A stretch of DNA of 64,000 bases, taken from positions 1,396,261 through 1,460,260 of the forward strand of contig NW_004450480.1 in the NCBI RefSeq assembly GCF_000321225.1. Reading direction: 5' to 3'. The translations under genes and the position numbers were made by a program. Below, piece by piece: positions 32,451 through 44,569 of the stretch (position 1 is its first letter; every line of letters begins with the position of its first letter). This DNA is from Odobenus rosmarus divergens. Taxonomy: Eukaryota; Chordata; Mammalia; Carnivora; Odobenidae. The notes below the pieces were generated by a model. The model did no database searches, was not told the origin of the DNA, and saw nothing but the letters and a program-made list of their open reading frames with translations.

Positions 32451-33249
32451 AAAAACTAAATGGGAGCTGGAGAAAAGCTCTGGACTGGCCATAAGCCTCT
32501 AGAGGATCATGTTACCTTGGGCTGCCATTGGCTTGGGTTGTGGATCTTTTTGTCTGGCTTGGAAGATGGCTTAGTTATTTGGGGACAACTATACAACAAG
32601 ATAGCATGCTTTGTGCTAGATCTCTGCCATCACCATCTTCAAAATGAAAGAAACTTAGTTTCATATTTACAGGGTGGACTCTGGGCTCCTCTCCGAGTGA
32701 CATTCAGGACTGTCCTGTCAACTGGATGCCAGGGTGGGGCTTGGGGTCTGGTGCACACAGGAGTCCTGGGCAGCTGTGGAAGGAAGGAGTGAGGTTTGCG
32801 GAATTCTGTGCAGCTCGTGTGGTGGGGCTGACTGGGCAGATCCCTTTGGTGCTCTAGTTTGGCGACGCAAACTGAGACTTGGAAATATTTCTGCAGAGTT
32901 TTTGAAATGATGCCTGGAGCCAAACTATATTAGCCCATTCATTAAAAAAAATCTGTTTTCTAAAACCGAAGCTGTTTGATTTTTAAATGAGTGATTGAAG
33001 TCCTCAGTCAAAGCCCCTAGGTGCCTCTGAGGGATGTTTTGCAACCCCTAACCTTCTGTAGCGCGTTTTCTATGTTTTATGTTGTGATATATAGGGAAAC
33101 CACAAACCTGACTCCAGGGGCCAACTTTCCTGAGGCGCTGACTTTGACTTTGGAAATCATATAACCATCAGCCTGCAATTGGTGTGTGTTATATAAAATT
33201 CAAGTTGTGCACGGCTGAAACCTATGAGTCATCTGTCTTTGAACTCTCC
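32451..33249. other. Noncoding, unassigned
   Basis: No gene. The open frame of about 110 codons at 32460 shows no domain. Confidence 0.5.
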
Positions 33250-33860
33250 CTCACTTCCCCTTATCCAAGCTCTGTTGATTTTCATCTCCTAAACATCTCC
33301 TGGTTGCGCCCGCTTCTCTTCCCCACCACCTCCTCCTTGGTTGAGGCCACTGCCATTGTCTCCTGCCTGAACTAATCTAATAGCCTCAGACATCTATTCG
33401 TGCATCTTTCAATCTGTTCTCTTTTCGAATCTGCGGTGATAGTTTCAAACGCAGACATGCTCATGTGAGCGTTCTGCTCCCTCTCATCCCCGTTGAATAC
33501 CCCCAGTGGCATTCCCTCCATTGCTCTTAAGATGAAGACACAGCTCCTTAACATGGTCCACAACACCGTATGTTGTCTGGTGCCTTGGATCTAATCTCGC
33601 CCCATGCCTCAGCCCCACTCCCAATGTCTGCCTTACTTCATTCTTTCTGCCTCAGGCGGTTTCTGCCTGCCACAGGGCCATGGCCTTTGCTATTCTTGCT
33701 CCCTGGAATGCCTGCTTCTCTCTAGTAAACTCTTACTAGTTATCGTTCAGATTTCAACTCAGGTGTCTCTTATGTCCTGGGTGGGTTAAATCCCCCATTA
33801 TAGCCTCTTTCAAGACCACATAACTTCTCCTTGTAGAACTCACGACAGTATACATTTTGC
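33250..33860 (+). mobile_element. L2 LINE, long 3' segment, forward
   Basis: Continuous L2 wording: CCAGTGGCATTCCCTCCATT, TTAAGATGAAGACACAGCTC, AACATGGTCCACAACACCGT, GGCCATGGCCTTTGCTATTC, CCCTGGAATGCCTGCTTCTC, TCAACTCAGGTGTCTCTTAT. About 600 bases, no reading frame. Confidence 0.75.
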
Positions 33861-33879
33861 ATTTGTTAGTGTGATTATA

Positions 33880-34115
33880 GCATCACAGTTAAGAAGTAGG
33901 TTCATCATCCAGCCTTACCAACGACTAGAAATGAGATGCTGGGCAGTCACTCAGTTTCTCCTGGCCTCAGTTTGCTCGCCTTATAAAATGTGGACAGTGA
34001 TAGGTCCTAGGGGTCCTTGCAAGGATTAAATGAGAAACTATATACTGAAGTGCTTAAAATGGTCAGTGTCTCCACATGGTAAGGGCTATGTAAGTGTTAG
34101 CTATAATATTAGTAT
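33880..34115 (+). mobile_element. MIR SINE, forward
   Basis: Follows MIR: CATCACAGTTAAGAAGTAGG, CTGGGCAGTCACTCAGTTTC, CTGGCCTCAGTTTGCTCGCC, TTGCAAGGATTAAATGAGAA and ATGTAAGTGTTAGCTATAAT. Confidence 0.8.
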
Positions 34116-34175
34116 GTGATACTACAGACCTCCATGCATAGCACTGATGCATAAAAGATAATTCATTTAATTAGC

Positions 34176-34680
34176 TGTGTATTGCTGCATAACAAATTAC
34201 CTAAAACTTAGAGGCTTAATATAACACACATTTATTATCTCACAGTTTCTATGGGTAAGGAATCCAGACATGGCTTAGTGGGACCCTTTGCTTCAGGGTC
34301 CCTCATCAGGCTGAAGTTAAGGTGTTGGCCAAGGCTAAGGTCTCGTCTGAAGGTTGTACTAGGGAAGGGTTGACTTCTAAGCACACATGATTATTGGCAG
34401 GGCTTTGTTTCTTGCTGGTTAGGGGAGGGAAGCCACTCTCCGTTTCTTGCCTTGTGGGCCCCTCCCATGTGGCAGCTTGCTTTATCAAAACCAGCAAGAG
34501 TGACAGTCTGCTAAGAAGACAGGTCACATCTGTGACTAATAACGGAGGTGACATCCTATCATCTTTTGTTTAGAAGTAAGTCACAAGTCCCATCCATACT
34601 CAAAAGGAGGGGATCACACAAGGGCATGGATACCAGGAGATGTGGATCAGTGGAGGCCATCTTAGAAGCTGCCTGCCACA
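34176..34680 (-). mobile_element. MLT1-like MaLR solo LTR, reverse
   Basis: Bounded by TG...CA (TGTGTATTGCTGCATAAC to GCTGCCTGCCACA). The reverse MaLR layout is clear: TTACCTAAAACTTAGAGGCT, CATTTATTATCTCACAGTTT, ATCCAGACATGGCTTAGTGG, CATGTGGCAGCTTGCTTTAT, ATCTTAGAAGCTGCCTGCC. A long terminal repeat of an ancient endogenous retrovirus-like element, with no internal part. Subfamily uncertain. Confidence 0.65.
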
Positions 34681-36239
34681 TCGTTTGATGAATTAAGGTG
34701 TCACTGCCTATGCGGCTCCTCATGCTAGTAATGAGGTCACAGGATGCATATATAGAACAGTGTTTACTGAACCCTGTTCTGAGTAATTCCAGTGTATTAT
34801 GAGTTAGTGACAGATGTCCATGGTCTGATGATTTTGAGAGACATTAGATTACCAGAGTAAATCTAGTTTGTGACTTTTTCTGAATTGAAAATACCAGTAT
34901 GACCCGTGATTTTCCTAGAAGAGGATACGGTGATAGGCAAACGATTACCTGTTAATATCGTAGAACACAATTTGGGAGATGCCGACCCACAATTTGAATG
35001 TGGGATGCCACCCAACCACTGGCTTTAATGCATCTGGTCAAGGAAAGCTGTGAAAGACATACCTTTGGTACATAGTTGTGGAATAAATGAATAAATGTGG
35101 AATTATCACAAAATGGCCAGAATTATTTGTTCAAGTAGGGAAATAACAAGGCTATGATCAAGAGAGGTGTAAGCCTCAGATGGCCCTTGTAACTTTGTTT
35201 CTAGGCCCATGAGTGCCACTGCCCCTTGAAAGAGAGCCAGCCTTAGGCAAGTGTGTGCTTTTTCCAAAAGGAGGCCACGCAAGGGCATGTGGGTGAATTG
35301 ATATAAGCCATTACCTGCTTCTAGGAGAACTGCTCAAAGAAACTTCTTTAATTATCTTTATAAAGAGAATCGTCTCTATTTCCATTGAATTTGATGACTT
35401 GATTTGTTGCTTTCCAGCCCAAACCCTAGCTTATTCCTGACAGACCCCCCATCAGGATGTCTTTGTATTGGCAGACATTGGGTGCTAAGGCCAAAGTTAC
35501 TTATTCTAAAGTCTTCAGAATTATTGCAGCAAATTGAAACTACAAATACAATTTATGTCATTAACCTCTTAGGGATTATATTTTTGACTTTCTCCTATGT
35601 GACATATATCTGGTCACATACTCATTGTGAACCAGTGCTTAAAACGCATAATCCCCAAGGGTTACGAGCAGTCATTTCAAAGACCACCATATTCATCTCA
35701 AAACGCAGAAGTGGGAGATAAGGTTTAAGGGATGGCTGAATGGGATATTGGAATAAACAAGCCATTTCATAGTTCTTAAAATACTTATGGAGCACATTTT
35801 TATCTACCAAGCTTGAGAAATGAATTTATTAATCCTCACAACATCCCCCATGTTATTATCAACACATAATAAATATGGAGCTAGGGGTTGAAAGGTTAAA
35901 TTAGCTTTATTTTCCCCCTGCAGGGAAGTTGGTATGACTTTTGAATTAGAATGGAGTTGTCTTGTGCTCTCCAGCTTTAAGTGTGTGTCCCATTTGCCAA
36001 ATTTGCCTATTTGTGGACATTTTGGGATATAAGATTCTCACAGAGTCAGTTCTGAGATTCAAGTCCAGTTGAAGTCAGAGTCTTGTCCAGTCCTCCTGGG
36101 AGAATGCAGTTTGTGTCATTTCTTTGAAGGCACAGATCTCTGCAAGTAGAGGCTAGTCTTACTGCTTCTTGCCTCTCCTTCCTACTGGCCTCCACCTCAC
36201 TCCATTTTCCTTCCTGCTATCTAAGTGAGCTCTCTCTTT
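34681..36239. other. Noncoding, unassigned
   Basis: No gene or confident repeat. An open frame of 105 codons at 35404 has no domain. Confidence 0.45.
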
Positions 36240-36488
36240 TTATCTTTAAAATTTTCCTTTGAGGTGTTCTGAACATAAAGAAATGTACAAAGAACATTGT
36301 AATGAATGCTCCTATCCCTCCTAACCTGCTTTGAAAGAAAATGTTTCCAGTATAAGCAGAAAGTCCCAGGGTCTTTGCCACATACCCACTACGGTACTCT
36401 TCTCTTCAGTGTGACAATTATCCTTCTCAATTCCCATGGCTTTCTTTATATTTTACTACATATTTATGTGTCTCCAAGCAATATAGAT

Positions 36489-36725
36489 TATTATGTGTCT
36501 TGTTTCTTTTTTTTTTTTTTAAAGATTTTATTTATTTATCTGACAGAGAGAGAGAGACAACGAAAGGGAACACAAGCAGGGGAGTGGGAGAGGGAGAAGC
36601 AGACTTCCCGCGGAGCAGGGAGCCCGATGCGGGGCTCGATCCCAGGACCCTGGGATCATGACCTGAGCCGAAGATAGATACTTAATGACTGAGCCACCCA
36701 GGAGCCCCTATTATGTGCCTTGTTT
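36489..36725 (-). mobile_element. CAN-SINE, reverse, nested in L1
   Basis: The element spans 36506-36708, flanked by TATTATGTGTCTTGTTT and TATTATGTGCCTTGTTT. A frame of 123 codons runs into it from the left and is an artefact of element insertion. Confidence 0.95.
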
Positions 36726-36909
36726 TAAACTGGCGTACGACTCACATGATAAGATTTATGTATTTCTGCAGCTTGCTTTTTCTTTGCTCAATATTTTATG
36801 TAGGAGGTTCATCCTTGATATGTGTGGCCTTAGTTCATTTTCCATGCAATTTAATATTTCATTCTGAATATGCCATACTTGGAGTTGTTTCCTGTTGATA
36901 GACATTGAA

Positions 36910-36973
36910 GTTATTTATATTTGAAATAGATATTTTTGAAATATATTTCAAATATTTGAAAAATATAAATAAC
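36910..36973. repeat. AT-rich hairpin
   Basis: GTTATTTATATTT (36910-36922) and AAATATAAATAAC (36961-36973) are perfect inverted copies; the spacer contains the further palindrome GAAATATATTTC. Confidence 0.85.
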
Positions 36974-37347
36974 ACTCCTATAAAGTTTCTTACACACATA
37001 TGTTTATAGATACAGGTGGGACTTATTTCTAAGGGATATTATAAAGAGAGGAATTGTTGAATCAAAGGGTGTTGGTATCCTCCACTTTTATTGATGATTG
37101 CCAAATTTCTTCTAATTGAACCATTTTACTCTTAACAGTGTATGACAGTTCTGGTTGCTCCATATGTTCATTATACTTGGTATGATCAGATTTTTATATC
37201 TGATTGGTTAAAAATGGTACCTCGTTGGGTTTTAATCTCCACTTTTCTAATTTCTACCACAACTGATAATCTTTATAAATGATTTTATGGTCATTTAGGC
37301 TTTGTGTTCTGGAAATTGCGTGTCCATAATATTTGCCCAGTTTTCAA

Positions 37348-37390
37348 CTGGATGGTCTTTTTATTTTTTAAAAAAGATTTTTATTTATTT

Positions 37391-37423
<33 letters not shown>

Positions 37424-37580
37424 CACAAGTGGGGGAGGGGCAGAGGGAGAAGCAGACTCCCCCCTGAGCAGGGAGCCTGATGCGGGACTCGATCCCAGGA
37501 CCCCTGGGATCATGACCTGAGCTGAAGGCAGATGTTTAACTGACTGAGCCACCCAGGTGTCCCTGGATTGTCTTTTTATT
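37348..37580 (-). mobile_element. CAN-SINE, reverse, nested in L1
   Basis: The element spans 37366-37562 with CTGGATGGTCTTTTTATT and CTGGATTGTCTTTTTATT flanks. Carries a grown (GA)n run at about 37396-37422. Confidence 0.95.
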
Positions 37581-37809
37581 GATTTGTAATGTTCTTTATA
37601 AATTCAGGATACCAATCATTTGTTAATTATGTGTGTGGACAGTATTACTCATATCTTTGTCAAACTTGTTCTCTATGGCCTTTGGGTTAAAAATCTAAAA
37701 TTCTTAGCATGGCAAATGTGGATAATTTGGCCTTGATTTCTCCTGTAGTCTTGTTTCTAAAAATCTTCCATCTCCTACTCATGTTTTGGCAAATGTCTCA
37801 CCCTTATAA

Positions 37810-38020
37810 GTTCTTACTTATTTGTTCCCTCTGTTTGGAGTGCACTTAACGTGATCTTTGCCTGGCTAACATTTATTGCTCTTTCACAAACCAATCTTTT
37901 AGGAAGATTTTGCTGCCCCGCCTCCTGCCACAGCTCTGTACTCCCATAGCCCCCTGTGCAGACCTGGGAAGACTTTCAGCTTCTCTCTTCCTAGAAATAG
38001 CGCCTGATGGGTTTTGCCAC
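37810..38020 (+). mobile_element. L2 LINE fragment, forward
   Basis: TTGTTCCCTCTGTTTGGAGT, GTGATCTTTGCCTGGCTAAC, TTATTGCTCTTTCACAAACC and AGGAAGATTTTGCTGCCCC. Confidence 0.6.
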
Positions 38021-38539
38021 TCACACATTTGACTCTGGTGAAGTCTTCCTGAAAGGTCTACCAGGAATGGGTGGTAAGATGGCCTTTTGAAGAAATTTTC
38101 AGCCAGGGGTCAGCTAGAGAATCCAGGTCCTATATAAACATTCTGATTAATTTAATCTCCACAGCATTTCCATTGGGTTCCATATCATCATGGTCTTTTG
38201 AACCAGCAGCATAGTCTTTTTGAACCAGCATAGTCTTTTTATCTAGTTTTCAAAGATGGTTACCACTTGAAAAAAAAAAACCCTAAATGTAATTTTTGGA
38301 AGCCTAGAAAAAAATTCCACGGATATTTCCCCCTAATCTTTCCCAAGTATCTATTCGAAATGGAGCTCATCAAAGAACTTAACGATTTCCTGCCCAGTGT
38401 GAACCTGGATCTGAGACACACCTCTGTTTATTCAATTCTTTTTCTTGTGTGAATGACCAGAACATGCATTGGGACATCTATAATTTTGAAGTTGGGCTTT
38501 AACCCAGTGATGGGCCGGGGTGGGGGGGAACAAAACAAC
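38021..38539. other. Noncoding, unassigned
   Basis: No gene. Includes the tandem repeat at 38194 and an A-run at about 38271-38280. Confidence 0.5.
38194..38240. repeat. Imperfect tandem repeat of about 20 bases
   Basis: TCTTTTGAACCAGCAGCATAG is followed directly by TCTTTTTGAACCAGCATAG and a third partial TCTTTTT. Slippage product. Confidence 0.8.
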
Positions 38540-38960
38540 ACACCAAACTGTGTATTATTTACACATTTCAGTATTTAATTTCCTGTCTCCATTAAACACA
38601 TTTTAGTATGCAGATTATTTGCCCAACATAATTTATCAGTTCCTTGTTAGATAATATTCTCCTCAGGGTACATATTGTTCATATTTAGAAATTCTTATTA
38701 ATCTCAAGAATCATATTGTTTATCCAACAAAATTATTACAGCTTTGATGAAGCTTTTAAAGTGTAACATGTAAATCACTATTTTCTCACTTTCATAACCA
38801 GCTGAATTTTTGATCTGGTGGATTATTATGGTTTAGAAGATATTTAGTCTTGGGGAAAATGCACAAGATGGTGCAGTCATGTGTAGATGAGGCTATTTAA
38901 TTAGAACTGCTGTTAATGACAAATTGCCATCACCAGAGCTACCCCTCCTCCAAATTGCCT
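38540..38960. promoter_or_regulatory. Possible conserved noncoding element
   Basis: Repeat-free AT-rich block with several homeodomain-like words (ATTTAATTAGAAC, TTATTAATC, TTAATGAC) and GCACAAGATGGTGCAGTC. Candidate enhancer by texture only. Confidence 0.25.
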
Positions 38961-39299
38961 TTCTTAAATAGATAAATGAGTAGTGCTATCCAATGTTGTT
39001 ATAAATAAGATGGGGCTAATATTTAAAGCTATAAATGTTAGAATAACAAATGACAGGATAGAAGCCGAAAACGAATATTCCAGGATTCTGATCACTTATT
39101 TTCTAAATGGCATATTGATTATTTTACCTGAGAAGATACTATGGGTGTTTTTTAATGAAAAATCATAAAAGACGATTATAAAGTAAGATAAAATAAACAT
39201 GTCCTTTTTAAACATCATTAAGAGAGAAATGTAACTTCCTTGTCTATGGGTTCTGTTTTTATGTGAGACGATCACATGATCTCTACAGCAACATGCTCC
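38961..39299. other. Noncoding AT-rich sequence
   Basis: No gene or clear repeat seen. Confidence 0.5.
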
Positions 39300-39480
39300 T
39301 ATGTTTAGTAATTCCTTACATCTGAAGAGTATTTTACCTTCTCCAAGCATTTTTATATCCAGTTACATTTTGTCCTTCTGCCATCCCTGGGGCGGTAGAA
39401 TTCCTAATTTGACAGATGAGGAAACAGACCAGAACAGGTTGCGTGGCTTGAATAAAGCTGAAAAATCAATTAATAACAAA
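39300..39480 (-). mobile_element. MIR SINE fragment, reverse
   Basis: TTATATCCAGTTACATTTTG, TTGACAGATGAGGAAACAGA, CAGAACAGGTTGCGTGGCTT. Confidence 0.6.
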
Positions 39481-39906
39481 ACTAAAATTATAGTTCCCTG
39501 ACGTCATCCATAATGCCTTCTTGTAACCACACCTGAAATGTAAAATGTGGGAAAGTTGAATACTGCTTACAGGTGGTGAGGGTTTAAAATACAGGAAGAC
39601 GTGGCAGTGTTCCAGTAGTAGAATATTAGAAATAAATGATCAATTCCTCGACTGCATCCACTGGTTTCTCTCTTCGAAATATTTCCAGCATCTCCTCTAT
39701 GTTCTATAATGAGGTCTTTTCCTTCATAGTTCACACATAGCTCAAGCTCACCGTCCAACTGAGGGGAAATGCTTGCCATTTTTAGATTGTTTAGGGATCC
39801 CGTCTTTGTCTTCTTTGAAGTAAGTCTATGAGATCTACAATTTTTATTATTAGAATCAGTGTCTCATCCTTTTATCCTCTTTTCTGTTCTTAGTAACAAT
39901 GAGGTA

Positions 39907-40141
39907 AGAACCAATACAACTTTCTTTTCTTTTCAAAGATTTTATTTATTTATTTGACAGAGAGAGACACAGCGAGAGCGGGAATACAAGCAGGGGGGAG
40001 TGGGAGAGGGAGAAGCAGGCTTCCCGCTGAGCAGGGAGCCCGATGTGGGGCTCGATCCCAGGACCCTGGGACCATGACCTGAGCCGAAGGCAGACGCCCA
40101 ACGACTGAGCCACCCAGGCGCCCAGAACCAATACAACTTTC
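39907..40141 (-). mobile_element. CAN-SINE, reverse, with perfect target-site duplication
   Basis: The element spans 39925-40123, flanked by exact AGAACCAATACAACTTTC (39907-39924 and 40124-40141). Identical duplications and a clean body mark it as one of the youngest insertions in the window. Confidence 0.97.
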
Positions 40142-41934
40142 AAATCAATAGCCCTACATTACCACCCAGGAAAATTGTAACAAAGTCTTCGTGACACAGC
40201 TGGAAATGTCTGTTCATCAGTTGCTGTAAGAACACTTGAACACTATGCTTTAATTATAATGCCTAAGTACTGGAGGGTGAGCTCTGTGAAACTTGAGGGC
40301 CACCTGTTGTTGCTTTTTTAGGCAGTCTTGGACTTTTTCTGGGAATCCCAGTTTGTGGTTGAGTGGCAAGACCACAGGAGGAGAATCTCCATTAGGTCCT
40401 TGCCTCTTTCCCAGATCCTTCTTCCCTCCTTGACCTTAGGCTGGGAGTTTTATTCTGCACAATGAATTGGACAAAGGAGGGAAGATCCTTCTCTATTTCG
40501 GTATGAATAGTGCCAGGTTCAAGTACATAGTCAGTGCACTTGAAAGGTCAGTTCCTGGTTCAGAGGACTGCATTTGTCCCTGGTCTTCTGAATGCATGCT
40601 TACTGAGTCTTTGTATTCAACAGGAGAAAATGGGCATAGGGAGTGAAAATTGATGAATGTATTTGGTTGTTTCTTAGGCTCCGATTGCTAAAGGCATAGG
40701 ATTCTCTGCTCTTGTGTCTGATTTGGCCGTAAGCTCATCTTTCCCGCTTCCTTATGTACAGTGTGTCTCTCTATCGAGACGGACTGTCATTAAAGAGAAG
40801 CATACCAGCCCTTTGGAGAGTCAGTTTGGAGATTTTTTGACCAAAAATCATTCTTCTATTTCAAGGATTGCACACTCAAGTGCATAGTGGAATCGGAAGC
40901 ATCAGTGTGTTAGAATAGGCTGAGGGTTGCAATCATGAGTGGCTGTGGCCAAGTAGCATCGCCCCGCTCTGTGGTCTCCACACAACTTCTGCAAATTAGT
41001 ATCCTGCTGGAATGCAGGCCCACAGCTACCCAAGCCTCTCATGTTTTTCCATCACAAGTCAGAAATCCGAATTTTTACGTGAGATCTCTTGATTTTGCAA
41101 ATTGAAAAAAAAAAGCTAAGTAAATTACCACATAGGCTACGCAAAATATGCCAGCTTGCAGCTGCTTATTTCCACGTGTATTAGGAGACCAGGCTGAAGA
41201 AGGGAGCTGAGATAAAGCTCATGGAGAAACTTCCTCATTTACATGCTGTTATCCACACCTAGATGCATGGGATGCATACCAAGACAAATGATTTCCTGTC
41301 ATAGAGACATGGCAGAGCAAAGCTTCTTACCCCAGTGTATGCAAAATTTTGCACATGTATTCATTTTTATGGAGAAATTGTCCATTACTTTTATGCCATT
41401 CTCAAAAGTCTGCCACCCCAAGAGGTCATGAATCTCTTTTGTTAATTCCTTGACAAGTTGTCATCTAGTTTCTACTTGAATTCCCCTAGGGACAGGGTAC
41501 TTACTACTGCACAAGATAGCCCATTCCTGTTTTAGACAGTTCTGAAGGTAGAAAAGTTCTCAATGGCAAAAATTCTTACTCAACCTCTTTGTTATTGGGA
41601 GCTGAAAAGGCATCTAATCTTTAGGAAAATGCACTTAAAAAAATAGTCTTAGAAATTAAGAGGTTGCTATAATTTCCTGTAACTATTATCCATTCTTGGA
41701 AAAAAAAATGAGCATTATTAAATTGTGATAGTCACTAATGGAATTTCTAATTCTTTTACAATTAAGGTCATTGAATCTTTATGTCTTGACCTTCATTCTG
41801 AGACTATTTGCATGAAAATAAAGACTCCAAGTTTCATCGTGTTCTATTGACTCATTTAAGCTTCTTTCGTATCATAGATTTCCAGAAATGTAGAACTGCA
41901 AATGATCTGAGTGTCTGAGGTAGAACAGAAAACC
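40142..41934. other. Noncoding, unassigned
   Basis: No gene, RNA or confident repeat. A-run near 41107. Confidence 0.45.
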
Positions 41935-42290
41935 CAACGGTCTTAGAGTCAGAAGATGTTGGATTGATTGTTCCGCTCATTATTAACTATGTCATGTTAA
42001 GCTGGGAGGCTCGTTTTCCTCATTTGAATGTGGAGTCTGATAAAGTGCTTATGGGTTGTGTGACAAGCCAATAGGAACGGGCAGTACACTGTAGGAATCA
42101 GCCCAAATCTGTTTTTTTTTGTTTGTGATACTGAGTAATTTAACTTTTCCAGGCCTCAGTTTCCACATCTGTACAGTGGGGCTAACTATTCCTGGTTACA
42201 GGGGTGTTTTAACTATTAAGTGAGATGATGCATGAGGGCTTAGAGAGTGCCTCACATACAGTAGATATTCAATTAATGTTGGCTATTAAT
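41935..42290 (+). mobile_element. Two MIR-like SINE pieces, forward
   Basis: The first (about 41935-42045) has TCTTAGAGTCAGAAGATGTT and GCTGGGAGGCTCGTTTTCCT. The second (about 42080-42290) has CTTTTCCAGGCCTCAGTTTC, TCTGTACAGTGGGGCTAACT, TAAGTGAGATGATGCATGAG and CCTCACATACAGTAGATATT. Either two insertions or one copy split by old insertion. Confidence 0.7.
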
Positions 42291-44124
42291 ATTTTGCTGA
42301 TGCTGATAGAAATAAAAGCACTGGGTAAAATCAGAAGCTTGAAACTCTTACAATCACCTGGACACTTCATTTTCAACGCAGAGAAGAGGTCTTGAGCAAC
42401 CTCAAGGTAAGAAGAGCTTTGTCAAGGTGTCCTTAGAAGCAAGGGAAAACTTCAAAAAGTGCCAGTTAGACTGTAGGGCAAGGAGCTTAAAAATATGTTT
42501 TAGATCTTTAAAATAAACAGATTAAGGAACAAAATGTAGAGTTGGTATGAGATTTGGCTACAACAAGAGATCTCACAGAAATTTTGCCTTGTGATAGTGC
42601 ATTCAAGCTGTATGCCAAGGCCTTGGGCACGTATCTTTGTGGATGGGTTGAAAACCTGAGGCTCATTACTTTCCAGGCTCTGATTTTTCAGATGTGGGGC
42701 CCCAGTGGACATCATCTGACGACTTCATGATGCTGTTCTCTTCGATGGGAATTGCTTGGTGGCAAAGACCCCTGATATAGGTTCTTGGTAGCCTTGAACC
42801 ACACTATGTGTATTTAAAATAGTAATGGTGTATGGATGCAGGGGAAAAGGAGTAGGGGGAGAAAATCAACATTGGACAAAGAGATAAAAGCATGTCCACC
42901 CAGAGAGTAACTCAGGCCCTTTTAAAAGTTTGTTATTAGGTACAGAATCTTACACAGGGAGAGATTCTGGACAGAATCGAGGGAAATATAATCCCAATTA
43001 GAAAGATAAGGTGAAATCATAAGAAGGTAGTCTTTTCCTTGACTAATTCACTTTGCTTTCTCATTGTTAAAGAGTAAAGTTGTTGATTTTATACTTTGTT
43101 AAATGCAAAAGGGACATAAAATAGCAATTAGTTTTTGCATTTAGCCTGCCTTTCTTTGTTTGGGGGTGCACTATGGCAGAATAAAGGGCTGCGCTTCAGA
43201 AATAATGAGCGAGGAGAAGCTATAGGCATAGTTGATACATCAGTCCTTTTGTAGTGAGTACACAGCACCATTTTATTTGGGAAGTGAATATTTGAGGGCT
43301 AGAGGGACCCCTCCCCCTGAAAGTGCAAAGACCCTGAAGCGTGACTGCTCCCTCCATTTCAGGATTTGAGTGGCATGTCGAGATCCTTCCAGCACGAGGT
43401 GCATAATGTATTGTGCAGGCTGACTCCCATGTGGAAGAGAGCACAAAACTTCCTTATGCATGAGGCATTTTTAGCAAATTGGACCCCATTTCAATCTTGA
43501 TGAAACTTGATGACATTTCCAACTTGCAAGTGCACAAAATGAAAAAGCAAATTTTTAGCTATTTATGTGTCAGAACATCAAAAGCTCAAAAGCCATAATT
43601 AAGGGTGTCAGCATGGCAGGGAGACCATATTTCTACTCTTCTCAGGGGTCTTGTGGGTCTCTCCTTGGAGGTTCGATGAAGCTCCTCTTCCCCTTGAAGA
43701 CTTGAATCAAACAATTTAGATTTCATGAGCCCCACCTGGGAAACTGCCTCTTCACTTCCAACCCTGTCATGTTGATATTTAGTGTTTTTTCCTCTCTCTT
43801 GTGAGAAGAGCTATTTGGGAAAGGACTGTGTAGTTGATGCTCCGTATTCCTTAGTTTCCCTGTGCTGCTTTTTGGAAATCTGAAGGCAAAATATAAGAAA
43901 CAGTGATTTGATGTGATATTTTAATTCCTTTTCATTTTGTGTTTCTATTATATGCAATTAACTTTCTGACTTTGTATTCGAGGAAACACATGAAACAAGC
44001 TTTTATGATATGCTCATTTAATACATATACAGATATAATAGAGTTGAACATAAATATATGTCCAAATAAATGGAAATAAATGGACATTAAAAATTTAAAA
44101 AGTGTCCATTGAAACCAGCCCTTC
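42291..44124. other. Noncoding, unassigned
   Basis: No gene. Open frames of up to 74 codons only. Confidence 0.45.
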
Positions 44125-44275
44125 TAAACTTCCATTGTGTGTATGTGTTAAAATGTGGCTCTGATTCAGTAAGTCTAGAGAGAACCCTGAGATTCTGCAT
44201 TTCTAACGTGCTCCCAGGTTGAACCATGCTGATGGTTTCTGAGTCACACCTGGAGGGGCAAAGCTTTACATATCT
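44125..44275. mobile_element. hAT-Charlie fragment (MER5/MER20-like)
   Basis: CTCTGATTCAGTAAGTCTAG, CCCTGAGATTCTGCATTTCT, AACGTGCTCCCAGGTTGAAC and ATGCTGATGG follow the Charlie-type nonautonomous element whose middle reads GATTCAGTAGGTCTGG. Confidence 0.6.
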
Positions 44276-44569
44276 TTCCAACTCAGGGAGGAGTCTTAAA
44301 ATTCAGCTGTGGTCACTGTGATTATCAACAGGTGCACTTGTCTGGGATATACATGTTTTGGTTAAGATCGCCTTTGAATTTTATAATAGAAATATTATTA
44401 AAATTAATCCCTAGGACTGCTGTTGCCTGTTAATGATTCACAAAAATCCTTGCCTAATAAGAGCTATTTTCTGAAGAGCTCACATTGAATTGCAAATACT
44501 ACTTCTAATCTGAATGACATCCACAACTCACTTACATAGCCCCAGCCGGAGACAGAGCCGCTCCTGCAA

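Larger units (their letters stand above)
36240..37800 (+). mobile_element. Old L1 (L1M-type) 3' region carrying two nested CAN-SINEs
   Basis: Flanking pieces read as one L1 3' region: AACATAAAGAAATGTACAAA, CAGCTTGCTTTTTCTTTGCT, GATAGACATTGAAGTTATTT, ACTTATTTCTAAGGGATATT, TTTAATCTCCACTTTTCTAA, TTTATAAATTCAGGATACCA and GCCTTTGGGTTAAAAATC. Two younger CAN-SINEs (36506 and 37366) interrupt it. No coding frame left. Confidence 0.6.

Noticed and set aside
36306..36677. 123-codon open frame
   Set aside because: Its last third is an antisense CAN-SINE inserted at 36506, so the frame is a composite artefact.
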